Positions 1 to 8,304 of a DNA stretch of 64,000 nucleotides are shown in pieces (within the stretch, counting starts at the first letter, position 1; each line of letters starts with the position of its first letter). The position numbers and the translations under genes are program-made. Under the pieces are notes generated by a model, which was given only the letters and a program-made list of their open reading frames with translations, was not told the origin of the DNA and did no database searches. Source of the stretch: Desulfobacter sp. (GTDB lineage: Bacteria; Desulfobacterota; Desulfobacteria; Desulfobacterales; Desulfobacteraceae); contig CP054837.1 of NCBI GenBank assembly GCA_028768525.1, forward strand, positions 4,522,001 through 4,586,000, given 5' to 3'.

Positions 1-1407
1 CCCCTTGGGGAAGGGGGCGGTTTCCACCTCAATATAGTCGAGGGGTGCCAGGGCCACTTCTTTTTCTACCAGATCGTCATTTTCGCCGTAGCAGAGGAGC
101 CAGGGGATCTTCTTTTTTGCGATGCCTCTGAAATTCAGGGTTTTTCCGAAAATCTTTACGGGCAGGGTGCCGTCTTGGGTGACGGGGATATTGTACGAGG
201 CAAAGCTCATCTGGGTAATGGGCAGGGGGATGTCCGACCGTTCTTTCTGGAGCCAGTAATTGATGGCTGCGGCGGTCTTGCTGATGGTGCTGGTTTTTTT
301 TCTCATCTGGTCCACCATGAGCATATCCCTTAAAAAGGCCACCACCGGGGTCTGGTCTTCAATGCTTTTAAGCTTGTACACCCAGGCCATGAGCTGTCCG
401 TCGGCCACCTCATTTCCGTTTGGAAGCGTTTTGGTGCCGTAGAGCAGATCGTTGAACCGCTGGGGAAGATTTTTGAGAAAGGCACCCAGCCCCCTGCTTC
501 GGGTGCCGTCCATGGGGGCCACGCAGGTGATCAGGGCATCCACGCAGTCGTCCAGTTCATCGGAAAGGATATTGCAGACAGCAGTATATCCGCCCTGGCA
601 GTATCCGTTCAGGGTGACTTTTTTGCCGTGTGCCTTCATGATCTTTTCGCAAAAGTACCGGGTATCCTTTGCATCGTCTTCCATGGTCATGGTCTGGAAA
701 GCCGGTGTGGTGCTGATATCTTTCATCACGCGGATATAGGTGGGGATCCCCTGGTTGGCAAAACTGTGGGCATAGCTTTTCTTGTCTGCCGGCAGGAAGC
801 TTAGGATATTGCATCCCAGGACATAGGGCGGGAGAATGAGCAGGGGTTTTGCCTTTTTATCCACTGCGACACCGGGATCACTGGGCAACACCCTGTACAG
901 GAGAAACCGGTCCGTTTCATCAAATAAAGGCTTTTTCTGCCGTTCAAAGTGAAACCCGAATTCCGATTCAATATCCTTGACGGACTGGGGAAGGGACTGG
1001 CTGACGCCGTTGATCATTTCTACCTGCCGTTTAAAGAAATCGGCCAGGGTCTCTCCCTTGTCCGGCGAAAAACAATTATACAATGCTTTGATGAAATTAT
1101 TAAACTCAGCCTTTGTTACGTCATTTATGGCCTGCAAGCTGCTTTCAAATGAGCGGCTCATCAGATTCATATTCAGTTCAAAAAGTGATAGATAGTCCTC
1201 CCATTGATTTCCATTGAATCCATCCCCTGTATACTCTTGGTTTATTTTGTACCACTCGGCTTTGCTGAAGTATTGGGAGGCGATAAGGTAGGGAATGAGA
1301 AATTCGTTATTATATTTTGTGAATCCTGAAAATAAATCTTGGGCCGTATTCATCTGGTTTAAAAAGAAAACGTGATTTTCTTGGATTTCTCTGAACAGGT
1401 TTTCCAT
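1..1407 (-). CDS. PHA-synthase-like alpha/beta hydrolase, 3' end cut by window edge
   Basis: This frame is open from an ATG at 1407 to the window edge (469 codons, no stop), so the C-terminus is missing. The start is preceded by GAGGA about eight bases upstream. A helical N-terminal region of about 160 residues precedes an alpha/beta hydrolase core. Near residue 270 the motif GYCQGG has the G-x-C-x-G-G nucleophile box of PHA synthases. A later YGENDDLV segment would carry the catalytic Asp; the His would lie beyond the edge. It differs from the PhaC of this window (5958-7169) and is longer at the N-terminus, so it is either a second synthase or a related PHA-active hydrolase. Its promoter carries the same operator as the phasin promoter, which supports a PHA role. 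Polymerase versus depolymerase activity cannot be decided here. Confidence 0.8.
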   Translation of the reverse strand, partial: MENLFREIQENHVFFLNQMNTAQDLFSGFTKYNNEFLIPYLIASQYFSKAEWYKINQEYTGDGFNGNQWEDYLSLFELNMNLMSRSFESSLQAINDVTKAEFNNFIKALYNCFSPDKGETLADFFKRQVEMINGVSQSLPQSVKDIESEFGFHFERQKKPLFDETDRFLLYRVLPSDPGVAVDKKAKPLLILPPYVLGCNILSFLPADKKSYAHSFANQGIPTYIRVMKDISTTPAFQTMTMEDDAKDTRYFCEKIMKAHGKKVTLNGYCQGGYTAVCNILSDELDDCVDALITCVAPMDGTRSRGLGAFLKNLPQRFNDLLYGTKTLPNGNEVADGQLMAWVYKLKSIEDQTPVVAFLRDMLMVDQMRKKTSTISKTAAAINYWLQKERSDIPLPITQMSFASYNIPVTQDGTLPVKIFGKTLNFRGIAKKKIPWLLCYGENDDLVEKEVALAPLDYIEVETAPFPKG

Positions 1408-1497
1408 GGATTGATCCTCAATTATGGTTTTTATAAATGGAACCGGGGCAGATGGTTTCGTAACCTTTGCCCTTCTTTTTTTATGTTGTATGGTCAA

Positions 1498-1525
1498 ATT
1501 ATATAAAAGAGGAAATGCTTGTCAA
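1498..1525 (-). promoter_or_regulatory. Consensus sigma-70 promoter of the PHA-synthase-like gene
   Basis: Read on the minus strand, TTGACA (1525-1520) is followed after 16 bases by TATAAT (1503-1498), both perfect matches to consensus. The predicted start is near 1491, giving a leader of about 84 bases before the ATG at 1407. The -35 box overlaps the large palindrome at 1518-1564. Confidence 0.75.
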
Positions 1526-1564
1526 CCATAAAATTGTGCATCGCACAATTTTATGGTTGACAAG
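1518..1564. promoter_or_regulatory. Perfect 22-bp inverted repeat, candidate PhaR operator
   Basis: Two perfectly complementary 22-base arms (1518-1539 and 1543-1564) are separated by ATC. The core is TTGTGC-N3-GCACAA (1534-1548), the same as at 11700-11714 before the phasin genes. In both places the core is followed by TTTT, four bases and a TTGACA -35 box. A terminator is unlikely because there is no T-run on either side and a promoter overlaps it. Assignment to PhaR is inferred from location only. Confidence 0.65.
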
Positions 1565-1679
1565 TTTGTCGCTTGGATGATTTGAATTAATGATTTAAGA
1601 AATCAGTGTGTTAGATGTTTGTGTTGTCCCGGTTAGACGCCTGACTATTTAAAGAGTATGTTGCATTGAATCATTGAAT

Positions 1680-1889
1680 TTACATCTTTGTGACATTGTA
1701 TTTTGCGTCTTCCAGATTTTCAAAAAGCGGGCAGATGGTCGGCGGGCCCTCCAATGTCCTGCCCTGTATCAATGTTTCACCCCAGTTTTCGGCTGTAAGT
1801 TTGTCGGCCTCTTTCTGGGAGTGTGCACCAATGACTTTAAAAATCAATAATCCGTAATCCTGGTTGTCTATCTTGGTGTAATAAACCAT
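1680..1889 (-). CDS. Small conserved protein of unknown function (paralogue of 4778-4984)
   Basis: This gene encodes 69 residues and has a Shine-Dalgarno AAGGAG about ten bases upstream. It shares with the 68-residue product of 4778-4984 a pattern of Y-T-x5-QDYGLL-x-FKVIGA-x-S near the start and G-x-T-x-EG then TICPLF near the end. No signal peptide or membrane segment is visible. I do not recognise the family. It lies 41 bases downstream of a PilZ gene and just before the PHA-synthase-like gene. Its paralogue heads the phaE-phaC operon, so a PHA-related or signalling role is a guess from context. Confidence 0.65.
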   Translation of the reverse strand: MVYYTKIDNQDYGLLIFKVIGAHSQKEADKLTAENWGETLIQGRTLEGPPTICPLFENLEDAKYNVTKM

Positions 1890-1930
1890 TTGACCTTAAC
1901 TCCTTATCGCTGCGAATTTCTGGTTGGGTA

Positions 1931-2425
1931 TCAAATGACATTGCCGGACATGAACCGGCTGATGGTGTCTTTCAGCTTCTCTCCGGCACATTGATAACAC
2001 TCTGTGAAGCAGTCGGGGCAAAGGGTCGACCCGTATTGAATATCCACAGCATCCGCAATCGTCCGGGTGCCGCATAATTCACACTGAAGTTCGGGCAAAA
2101 CCTGCTTTTTTTCTTTTGGCAGGTCTGTGGTTTCCATGCGCCTGATGCCCACTTTGTAACCGTCATTCTCCCTGTTTTTACTGCACCATTGAACCTGGGC
2201 GGCCCATGGGGTTTCCCGGTGGGCAGGCTCAAAACCGGGCACCCCGGCCATGGGTTTAATCAGGAAGCAATCCCCGTTTAAAAATTTTTGATCTGCCTCA
2301 AAAGACAGTCCCCCGACGCTGATATCGCAGGTTCGGGCCTGGTGGTAGATATTTTCGTATTCCCGGGTATAAAGGATGGGAATTTTCATGGTTTCTCTGG
2401 GTTGAATCCGTCTGTTTCTTTTCAT
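1931..2425 (-). CDS. PilZ-domain protein with C-terminal cysteine cluster
   Basis: The start is taken at 2425 because an AGAGG lies nine bases upstream; longer in-frame starts at 2458 and 2509 have no ribosome site. The 164-residue product begins with basic R-x3-R-type residues (RNRRIQPRE) and continues with DISVGGLSFE, the two halves of a PilZ cyclic-di-GMP site. The C-terminal third has CELCG and CPDCFTECYQC, a probable zinc-binding module. It lies downstream of a response regulator gene, separated from it by a strong hairpin, and ahead of the small gene at 1680-1889. It probably couples c-di-GMP to an unknown partner. c-di-GMP binding is inferred from motifs only. Confidence 0.75.
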   Translation of the reverse strand: MKRNRRIQPRETMKIPILYTREYENIYHQARTCDISVGGLSFEADQKFLNGDCFLIKPMAGVPGFEPAHRETPWAAQVQWCSKNRENDGYKVGIRRMETTDLPKEKKQVLPELQCELCGTRTIADAVDIQYGSTLCPDCFTECYQCAGEKLKDTISRFMSGNVI

Positions 2426-2508
2426 TTTGGATACCTCTGACAAAGGGTGGTGACTCATTTTTTGTTCTATATAAAGTTTTTTGTGATGTAAATAGGCGGG
2501 AAATCTCA

Positions 2509-2556
2509 TTTTTCGCCGGGAAATTCTCCCGGCCGGGAAAAATTCCCGGCGAAAAA
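2509..2556 (-). terminator. Hairpin after the NarL-type regulator
   Basis: The arms TTTTTCGCCGGG (2509-2520) and CCCGGCGAAAAA (2545-2556) are complementary, and further pairing (GGGAA/TTCCC, CCCGGCCGGG) continues inside. The hairpin starts right after the stop codon at 2558 and ends in a T-run on the minus strand. It is a good rho-independent terminator or attenuator between the regulator and the PilZ gene. Confidence 0.75.
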
Positions 2557-2557
2557 A

Positions 2558-3235
2558 TTATTTTTTCCACAGCTCCACATCGACCAGTCCCAGTTTTGTC
2601 GCATACCGGGCCAGGTCGATGACATTTTTGAGCTGGAGTTTCCGCATGATATTGGAACGGTGGTTTTCCACTGTTTTCGGGCTGATATATAGTTGTTTTG
2701 CAATTTTTTTGGAGGACATGCCATTGGCCACCAGGCCCATGACCTCCTGTTCCCTGGAGGTCAGGGCATCATATCCCTGCAGGATGGCGGCCGGCTTTTT
2801 TTTCGCAGGCCTTGCCAGTTTATGGATGACCTGCTGGGATACGGAGGAATCCATGAAATATTCGCCTTTCAAAGTGGTTTCTATTCCCCCCATGAGCCTG
2901 TCCGATGCCGACTCTTTTGTCAGATATCCCAGGGCACCCGCCTGGAATGCTTTTACGATATAATCCACCTGGGAATGCATGCTGACCACAATAATCCGGA
3001 GCCCGGCAGAATGCTCGGATATGGCTTTAATCAACTCAAATCCGTTCTGATCCGGCAGGGAGATATCCACCACGGCCAGGTCAATATCCGTTGTTTTGGC
3101 GATGTTCAATCCCTGTCTGGCCGTTCCGGCCTCTGCGACCACTTCATACCGGCCGTCATTTTGGATCATGGACTTGATTCCCTCCCTGAAAAGGGGGTGG
3201 TCGTCAATAATCAGGATTTTTTTTTTCCGGTTCAT
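2558..3235 (-). CDS. NarL/LuxR-family response regulator
   Basis: This is a 225-residue two-domain regulator. The receiver (about 5-122) has acidic residues D11/D12, phosphoacceptor D57 in VVDISLP and the conserved K107. The LuxR-type helix-turn-helix (about 158-220) has LTSREQEVMGLVANGMSSKKIA and KTVENHRSNIMRKL signatures. Its start overlaps the stop of the upstream kinase gene by four bases, so the two are translationally coupled and form a two-component pair. The target genes are unknown; the neighbouring PHA and PilZ genes are candidates. Confidence 0.93.
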   Translation of the reverse strand: MNRKKKILIIDDHPLFREGIKSMIQNDGRYEVVAEAGTARQGLNIAKTTDIDLAVVDISLPDQNGFELIKAISEHSAGLRIIVVSMHSQVDYIVKAFQAGALGYLTKESASDRLMGGIETTLKGEYFMDSSVSQQVIHKLARPAKKKPAAILQGYDALTSREQEVMGLVANGMSSKKIAKQLYISPKTVENHRSNIMRKLQLKNVIDLARYATKLGLVDVELWKK

Positions 3236-4344
3236 TGCTTTTTGCGCTCCAGCTTGACTGTGATTTTAGTGCCGCCATTTAAACGGGATGTAACGGCCAT
3301 ACGTCCCTGAATCAGCCGGGCCCTTGCCTGCATACTCCAGATGCCCATTCGTTTTTCCTTGACAGTTTCCCGCTCCCGTTCCTTTACATCAAATCCCCTG
3401 CCGTTGTCCTCTATATGAAGGATGATATGGGGACGGGCGCCGATGAGCCGGACCACGGCCTCTGTTGCCCGGGCATGCTTGCGGATATTGTTCAACCCCT
3501 CCTGGACGATGCGGTAAAGATTGATTTCCACATCGTCGGCCAGTGCCATGCCGTTCATGCCGGCGGTCTGGAAATCCACAAAGATGTCGTGCTTCTCTGA
3601 AAATTCTTCGCAGAACACTTCAACGGAGTGTACCAGTCCCAGCAGGTCCAGGCTGGAAGGCCGCAGGTCCTGGGCCAGCCCCCGGACCGATTGGATGGTT
3701 TGGTCAATGAGCCTGTAAGCATCCTCTATATGGCATTGAATGCCGGGGGTCAACTCCGCCATATTCTTAAACATTCGGGTGCAGCTGAGCTTGAGTATGG
3801 ACAGGTTCTGGGCAATGGAATCATGGAGTTCGCATGAAATCATATACCGTTCCCGCTCCTGGGCCTGGATCAGCATCTGGGACAGGTTCTGGATGATTTT
3901 TTGTGAGTTTTTCTGTTCGGTGATATCTGAAATCACCCCCACAAGCCCTGTGACCTCGCCCCTGGAATCGCAGAGGGTGGCCTTATCAAATATAACGTCT
4001 TTGCATTCGCCCCCCGCCGTTTTCACCTTGAATTCATACCGCTGTTTTCCAGGGGATTCAAAGAGTTCCCTGTCTTTGGCGGCATAGGTGTCTGCCAGTT
4101 CCCTTGGGCCGAGATCATAGACGGTTTTGCCGATAATCTCGGACCTCGGCCTGCCGATGAACTCTTCAAAGGCCTTGTTACACCCCCGATACAGTCCCCG
4201 GCGGTCTTTGTAAAAGATGGGACTTGAAATGGTATCTATCAGGGTGTTGTTCCATGACCGTTCCCTGCGAATTAATTGTTCAAGGTGGCGGACTTTGTCT
4301 TCGAGTTCGTTGTACGACGATTTTTTCTCTTCATCATTTTTCAT
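3232..4344 (-). CDS. Cytoplasmic PAS sensor histidine kinase (NarX-like HisKA_3)
   Basis: The product is 370 residues with no membrane segment. A short coiled coil (about 10-30) precedes a PAS/PAC domain (about 33-145). The HisKA_3 dimerisation helix has CELHDSIAQN with H174 as the phosphoacceptor, and a HATPase domain has the N-box (YRIVQEGLNNIRKHA) and DNGRGFD. It phosphorylates the NarL-type regulator encoded immediately downstream. The lack of transmembrane helices implies an internal signal read by the PAS domain. Cofactor residues cannot be assigned. Confidence 0.92.
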   Translation of the reverse strand: MKNDEEKKSSYNELEDKVRHLEQLIRRERSWNNTLIDTISSPIFYKDRRGLYRGCNKAFEEFIGRPRSEIIGKTVYDLGPRELADTYAAKDRELFESPGKQRYEFKVKTAGGECKDVIFDKATLCDSRGEVTGLVGVISDITEQKNSQKIIQNLSQMLIQAQERERYMISCELHDSIAQNLSILKLSCTRMFKNMAELTPGIQCHIEDAYRLIDQTIQSVRGLAQDLRPSSLDLLGLVHSVEVFCEEFSEKHDIFVDFQTAGMNGMALADDVEINLYRIVQEGLNNIRKHARATEAVVRLIGARPHIILHIEDNGRGFDVKERERETVKEKRMGIWSMQARARLIQGRMAVTSRLNGGTKITVKLERKKQ

Positions 4345-4777
4345 GGCGAAAAGTCATCCGAAAGCTGATAAGGTTAACTCCATGGCAACTATCGCATTTG
4401 CATCGAAGTGTATCACAAGATTGTTTTTATTGCATCGCTTTCAAGGTTTTTTTAGTGCATCCGATTGAATCGTTTAATTCCAGGCAGGCTTAAAACTTTT
4501 TAGGTTGATGTATAATGTGTTAGGTGGGGAAGATACGAAAAGCACTTGAAATTAATAGAAGAATGCCTTATAAAAATAATTATCTCGCCAAGGGTCGTGC
4601 TCTCAACACCAGATGAAGTGACCCTGCTTACAATTAAACCGTTTACTAACTTCAGACAAATAGTTTGAAAACCATTACCAGGTAGGGTTTTTCAAAATGC
4701 ACCCGGGGTGTTTTAAAAATAACCTCAACCGGTGCCATCCCTGCCCAATGTTATTCAGAAGTCAAGGAGTGTGTAAA
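4345..4777. other. Divergent intergenic region
   Basis: About 430 bases separate the kinase gene (minus) from the phaEC operon (plus). It is AT-rich, with no convincing reading frame. The only clear structure is the dyad at 4664-4696. No copy of the TTGTGC-N3-GCACAA operator was seen here, so the phaEC operon seems to be regulated differently from the phasins. Confidence 0.5.
4664..4696. promoter_or_regulatory. 33-base dyad upstream of the phaEC operon
   Basis: TTTGAAAACCATTACC (4664-4679) and GGTAGGGTTTTTCAAA (4681-4696) are near-perfect inverted repeats around a single base, offset by one-base differences. It ends about 80 bases before the first gene of the operon. It could be a regulator-binding site; there is no T-run suggesting a terminator. 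Confidence 0.45.
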
Positions 4778-4984
4778 ATGATTCATTATACGACCATGGA
4801 AAGCCAGGATTACGGGTTGCTCATGTTCAAAGTGATTGGTGCCGATTCCAGGGAGGCGGCACAGAACGCCACCATCAGGAGCTGGGACCTGAATGAAAGC
4901 TTAAAAGAGGGGAGCACTATAGAAGGTTCCATTACCATCTGTCCCCTTTTCGGCGATCTTAAACAGTCCAGGGATTTAACCTAA
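4778..4984 (+). CDS. Small conserved protein heading the phaEC operon
   Basis: The start at 4778 is preceded by AAGGAG at a spacing of eight; a longer in-frame start at 4697 lacks a ribosome site. The 68-residue product is a paralogue of the protein at 1680-1889, sharing QDYGLL-x-FKVIGA and TICPLF. No membrane or signal sequence is visible. It ends 39 bases before phaE and reads in the same direction, so it is probably cotranscribed with the PHA synthase subunits. The family is unknown to me. Confidence 0.65.
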   Translation: MIHYTTMESQDYGLLMFKVIGADSREAAQNATIRSWDLNESLKEGSTIEGSITICPLFGDLKQSRDLT

Positions 4985-5023
4985 AAACAGATATGCAGGC
5001 CAACGCTATCGATCAGGAGCGGT

Positions 5024-5947
5024 ATGGAAGGTAAAATTAACGATCCGTTTGGGATCGAATCATTGATGATGACCTGGACCGCTTCCATGAATGATGCCAT
5101 GGAAGTCATGTCCAAAACCTGGTCCGCCTTTCCCGGCACTGCCGGGGATGGCGGTAACGATGCCGGAGAGTCCGGGCCCATGGAGGCCATGGCTGCTGCG
5201 TTCAAGAACTGGCAGACCATTGCCTCTGCCATGACCACGCCGGAGTCCATGGCCTCCTTTATCAAAGGGACGGAAACCCTGCCGGAGATATGCGCCCACT
5301 TTGCCCAGGCCGTCATGGACAGTCTGTCCGAACTTCAGCAGAAAATGGGCAAAAGTGCGGCCAGTTTCGGTGAGTCCGTGGATTCCTATAAGTTCAAGCA
5401 TATGGATGAGTCCGGTTTTCACATCTGGACGGATATCTATAAAAAAGAGTTCCAGAAATTTTTCCAAATTCCCCAGCTTGGCCTGACCCGGGAATACCAG
5501 GAACGGATCAATGCCATGGCGGACAAGTTCAATTTGTTTCAGGCGGATCATGCCGAATTCCTGCGGCTGCTCTCTCTGCCGTTTCAGCAGGCCGCCGCCA
5601 TGATGCAGAAGGATATCGCTGACATGGCGGAGAAAGGGGAACTGCCGGAGGATTCCCAGGTCTATTACCAGATGTGGATCAAAATGCTTGAAGGGCATTT
5701 TATGACCCTGTTTCAAACCCCTGAATATGTCCAGACCCTGGCAAAAACCTTGGGGGCATTAAGTGAGTTCTCAAGGGCAAAGAATGCCGTTCTCGAAGAT
5801 ATGCTCCAGGGGTTTCCCGTGGCAAAGGAATCTGAAATGGACGAACTGGCCCGGGATTTGTACGAATTGAAAAAGAGGGTGACCAAACTAGAACGGGAGA
5901 ACCGGGAACTTAAATCGCTTGTGTCAGCCGACCAGGGATGCTGTTAG
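5024..5947 (+). CDS. phaE: Class III PHA synthase subunit PhaE
   Basis: The product is 307 residues, usual for PhaE of class III synthases (PhaC about 40 kDa plus PhaE). It is alpha-helical and rich in Met and aromatic residues, with no signal peptide. Its C-terminus is a leucine-rich coiled coil (about 270-303, with LKKRVTKLERENRELK). PhaE activates PhaC and links it to the granule surface. phaC starts ten bases after the phaE stop, with a strong AGAGGAGG site. PhaE is poorly conserved, so the call rests mainly on linkage and overall pattern. Confidence 0.85.
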   Translation: MEGKINDPFGIESLMMTWTASMNDAMEVMSKTWSAFPGTAGDGGNDAGESGPMEAMAAAFKNWQTIASAMTTPESMASFIKGTETLPEICAHFAQAVMDSLSELQQKMGKSAASFGESVDSYKFKHMDESGFHIWTDIYKKEFQKFFQIPQLGLTREYQERINAMADKFNLFQADHAEFLRLLSLPFQQAAAMMQKDIADMAEKGELPEDSQVYYQMWIKMLEGHFMTLFQTPEYVQTLAKTLGALSEFSRAKNAVLEDMLQGFPVAKESEMDELARDLYELKKRVTKLERENRELKSLVSADQGCC

Positions 5948-5957
5948 AGGAGGAAAA

Positions 5958-7169
5958 ATGAATCAATTTAAAGTCCCGGTTGACCTGCTCATGTCCAATA
6001 TGGCCCAGGGGGTGAGAAAAGCCCGCACCCGGGCCCGCAAAGCCTCCGAAGTGTTGTTGGATACCCTTGAAACAGCGTTGTCGCAAACCCCCTATGAGGT
6101 GGTCTACCAGGAAGACCGGGTTAAATTGAAGCATTACATGGCCAGAAAACCGTCGGGCTACAAGACCCCGCTGCTGGTGGTCTATGCCCTGATCAACAGG
6201 GAAACCATGCTGGATCTCCAGCCGGGCCGAAGCGTGGTGGAGCGGTTCCTGGACGAGGGCATTGACCTGTACATGATTGACTGGGGGTATCCCAAGCGGA
6301 AAGATCGGTTCCAGGGCTTTGACGATCATATCAACGGATATATGAACAATGTCGTGGATTTCATCCGGGAAAAACACAAGGTCGATAAGATTAATCTCAT
6401 GGGGATCTGCATGGGCGGTTCCTTTTCCGTCATGTATTCGGCCCTTTATCCGGAGAAGATAAAAAACCTGGTCACCACAGTGACGCCCACCAATTTTAAT
6501 ACAGACAAAGGGCTGCTGCATATCTGGATGAAATCCGTGGATGTGGATGCGGTGGTGGACACCTATGGCAACCTCTCAGGCGATATCATGAATCTGGGGT
6601 TTCTGCTGCTCAATCCGGCCCGGCTGATGATAGACAAGTATGTGGGCTTTGCCGAGCACATGGATAATAAAAATTTTGTTGAAAATTTCATTCGGATGGA
6701 AAAATGGATTTTTGACAGCCCGGACCTCCCCGGTGAAGTGTTCAGGGAGTTTATCAAGGAATGCTACCAGCAGAATAAATTGATTCAAAGCCGGCTGGAG
6801 GTGGGCGGGAAACGGGTTGACCTTAAGAAAATCACCATGCCGGTGATCAATTTCTACGGGAAGTTTGACCACCTGGTGCCCCCCGAGGCCTGCGACCAGC
6901 TCACCCGGCACGTGGGCAGCCGGGATACCGAGGATGTCTGCCTCAACACCGGCCACATCGGCATTTACGTCAGCAGCAAATGCCAGGACGCATTTGCGCC
7001 CAAGATTGCAACCTGGCTCAAGGAGCGGGACGGCGGCCCTGCCACCGGGGACACCCAAGCGAAATCCGGCAGAAAAAGCGCCGGGCCAAAATTCAAAAAG
7101 GCAAAAAAATCCTTGGCTGCAGCAGCACCTTCGGATATGGAACCTAACAGAAGGAATCGTGCAGTATAA
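5958..7169 (+). CDS. phaC: Class III PHA synthase catalytic subunit PhaC
   Basis: The start at 5958 (MNQFKVPVDL) follows AGAGGAGG; an upstream frame extension overlaps phaE and is not used. The 403-residue alpha/beta hydrolase fold protein polymerises (R)-3-hydroxyacyl-CoA into PHA with release of CoA. The catalytic triad is visible: C151 in GICMGG, D304 in YGKFDHLV and H333 in NTGHIGIYVSSK. These positions are within a few residues of those in characterised class III enzymes. A basic Ala/Lys-rich tail of about 45 residues extends beyond the fold and is poorly conserved. It is the third gene of the small ORF-phaE-phaC-GAF operon. Confidence 0.96.
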   Translation: MNQFKVPVDLLMSNMAQGVRKARTRARKASEVLLDTLETALSQTPYEVVYQEDRVKLKHYMARKPSGYKTPLLVVYALINRETMLDLQPGRSVVERFLDEGIDLYMIDWGYPKRKDRFQGFDDHINGYMNNVVDFIREKHKVDKINLMGICMGGSFSVMYSALYPEKIKNLVTTVTPTNFNTDKGLLHIWMKSVDVDAVVDTYGNLSGDIMNLGFLLLNPARLMIDKYVGFAEHMDNKNFVENFIRMEKWIFDSPDLPGEVFREFIKECYQQNKLIQSRLEVGGKRVDLKKITMPVINFYGKFDHLVPPEACDQLTRHVGSRDTEDVCLNTGHIGIYVSSKCQDAFAPKIATWLKERDGGPATGDTQAKSGRKSAGPKFKKAKKSLAAAAPSDMEPNRRNRAV

Positions 7170-7184
7170 TTAGGAGAAAAAAGA

Positions 7185-8231
7185 ATGGCCAAGGGACAAA
7201 GTTATTTTGATATCATCTGTGAACTGCACAAGGCATTCAACAGCGCCAGAACCCAAAATGAATTGCTTAAGCTGGTGGTGGATACGGCCGTTGATGTCAT
7301 GGACGGAAAGGCGGCCTGCCTTTTTCTGAAATCCCCGGGCAGCGAGTTTTTTATCCATAAAGCCCAGACCGGGTTGTCAGGGGACTATCTCCATGCCAAT
7401 CCCATGAAGACCAATGAGATTGTCGGAGCGCTGGAAGAAAAGGGGTTCCTTTATTTTGAAGATGCCACCACTGACCCGCATCTTGAAAACCATGAGGCGA
7501 AAAAGGCCGAAGGCATTGCCTCCATCCTGACGGTGCCGGTGAGGGTGGCTGATGAGACCCGGGGGGTGCTCTCCCTGTACACTGCGGTCCAGCGCAAATT
7601 TACCAAACGGCAGATTGATTTTTTATGTGTGCTTGCGGATCAGAGCGGCCTTGCCATCCGTATGAATGCACTCATAAACCGGTTGAGGAAAAATTCCATG
7701 CTTTTCCTTGAACTGGCCTCGGACATCAATTCGAGCCTGGACATCAAGGTGATCATGGAGAACCTGACCAAGCATATCTGTGAAACCTTTGAGATGAAAG
7801 GGGTGGATATCCGTCTTCTGGATGAGGATACCGATACCCTGACGCTGATGGCCAGCCACGGACTGAGCGATGAATTCATAGAGAGGAAACGGACCATCAA
7901 TACGGAAACCACCACCCGGGCCCTGAAAGGGGAAACCGTCATCGTGGGCGATACGGACACCGACGATAGGATCACCTTTAAAAAGGAGATCCACAAGGAG
8001 GGGATTAAGTCCATGATTGTCACTCCGGTCATGGCCAGGGAAAAGATCATCGGTGTCATGCGGTTTTACAGCGCCGAATTCACCCGGTTCCCCTCGGATG
8101 TCCTGGTGATGATGGAAGCCCTGGCCCACCAGGGAGGACTGGCCATTCAGAACGCCTCCATGTACCTGGCCCTGAAGGAGGAAAAGGCCAACCTGGAAGA
8201 GGATATCTGGAGCCACCGGGCCTGGTTTTAG
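7185..8231 (+). CDS. Tandem GAF-domain protein in the PHA operon
   Basis: The product is 348 residues with two GAF-type folds (about 20-155 and 190-325) and no output domain such as a kinase, cyclase or helix-turn-helix. It starts 15 bases after phaC with an AGGAGA site and is followed by a terminator, so it closes the operon. GAF domains bind small ligands or mediate dimerisation. Here it may sense a metabolite linked to PHA synthesis or act through a protein partner. The ligand cannot be predicted. Confidence 0.85.
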   Translation: MAKGQSYFDIICELHKAFNSARTQNELLKLVVDTAVDVMDGKAACLFLKSPGSEFFIHKAQTGLSGDYLHANPMKTNEIVGALEEKGFLYFEDATTDPHLENHEAKKAEGIASILTVPVRVADETRGVLSLYTAVQRKFTKRQIDFLCVLADQSGLAIRMNALINRLRKNSMLFLELASDINSSLDIKVIMENLTKHICETFEMKGVDIRLLDEDTDTLTLMASHGLSDEFIERKRTINTETTTRALKGETVIVGDTDTDDRITFKKEIHKEGIKSMIVTPVMAREKIIGVMRFYSAEFTRFPSDVLVMMEALAHQGGLAIQNASMYLALKEEKANLEEDIWSHRAWF

Positions 8232-8251
8232 GTTCCGTTCCTGATCAAACT

Positions 8252-8288
8252 AAAGGCGGCATGGGAACGCTCCCATGCCGCCTTTTTT
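8252..8288 (+). terminator. Rho-independent terminator of the phaEC operon
   Basis: A perfect 15-base stem (8252-8266 with 8271-8285) with a four-base loop is followed by a run of T. It lies between the convergent GAF and DUF3141 genes. Confidence 0.93.
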
Positions 8289-8304
8289 AATACGGACTGC
8301 TGGA

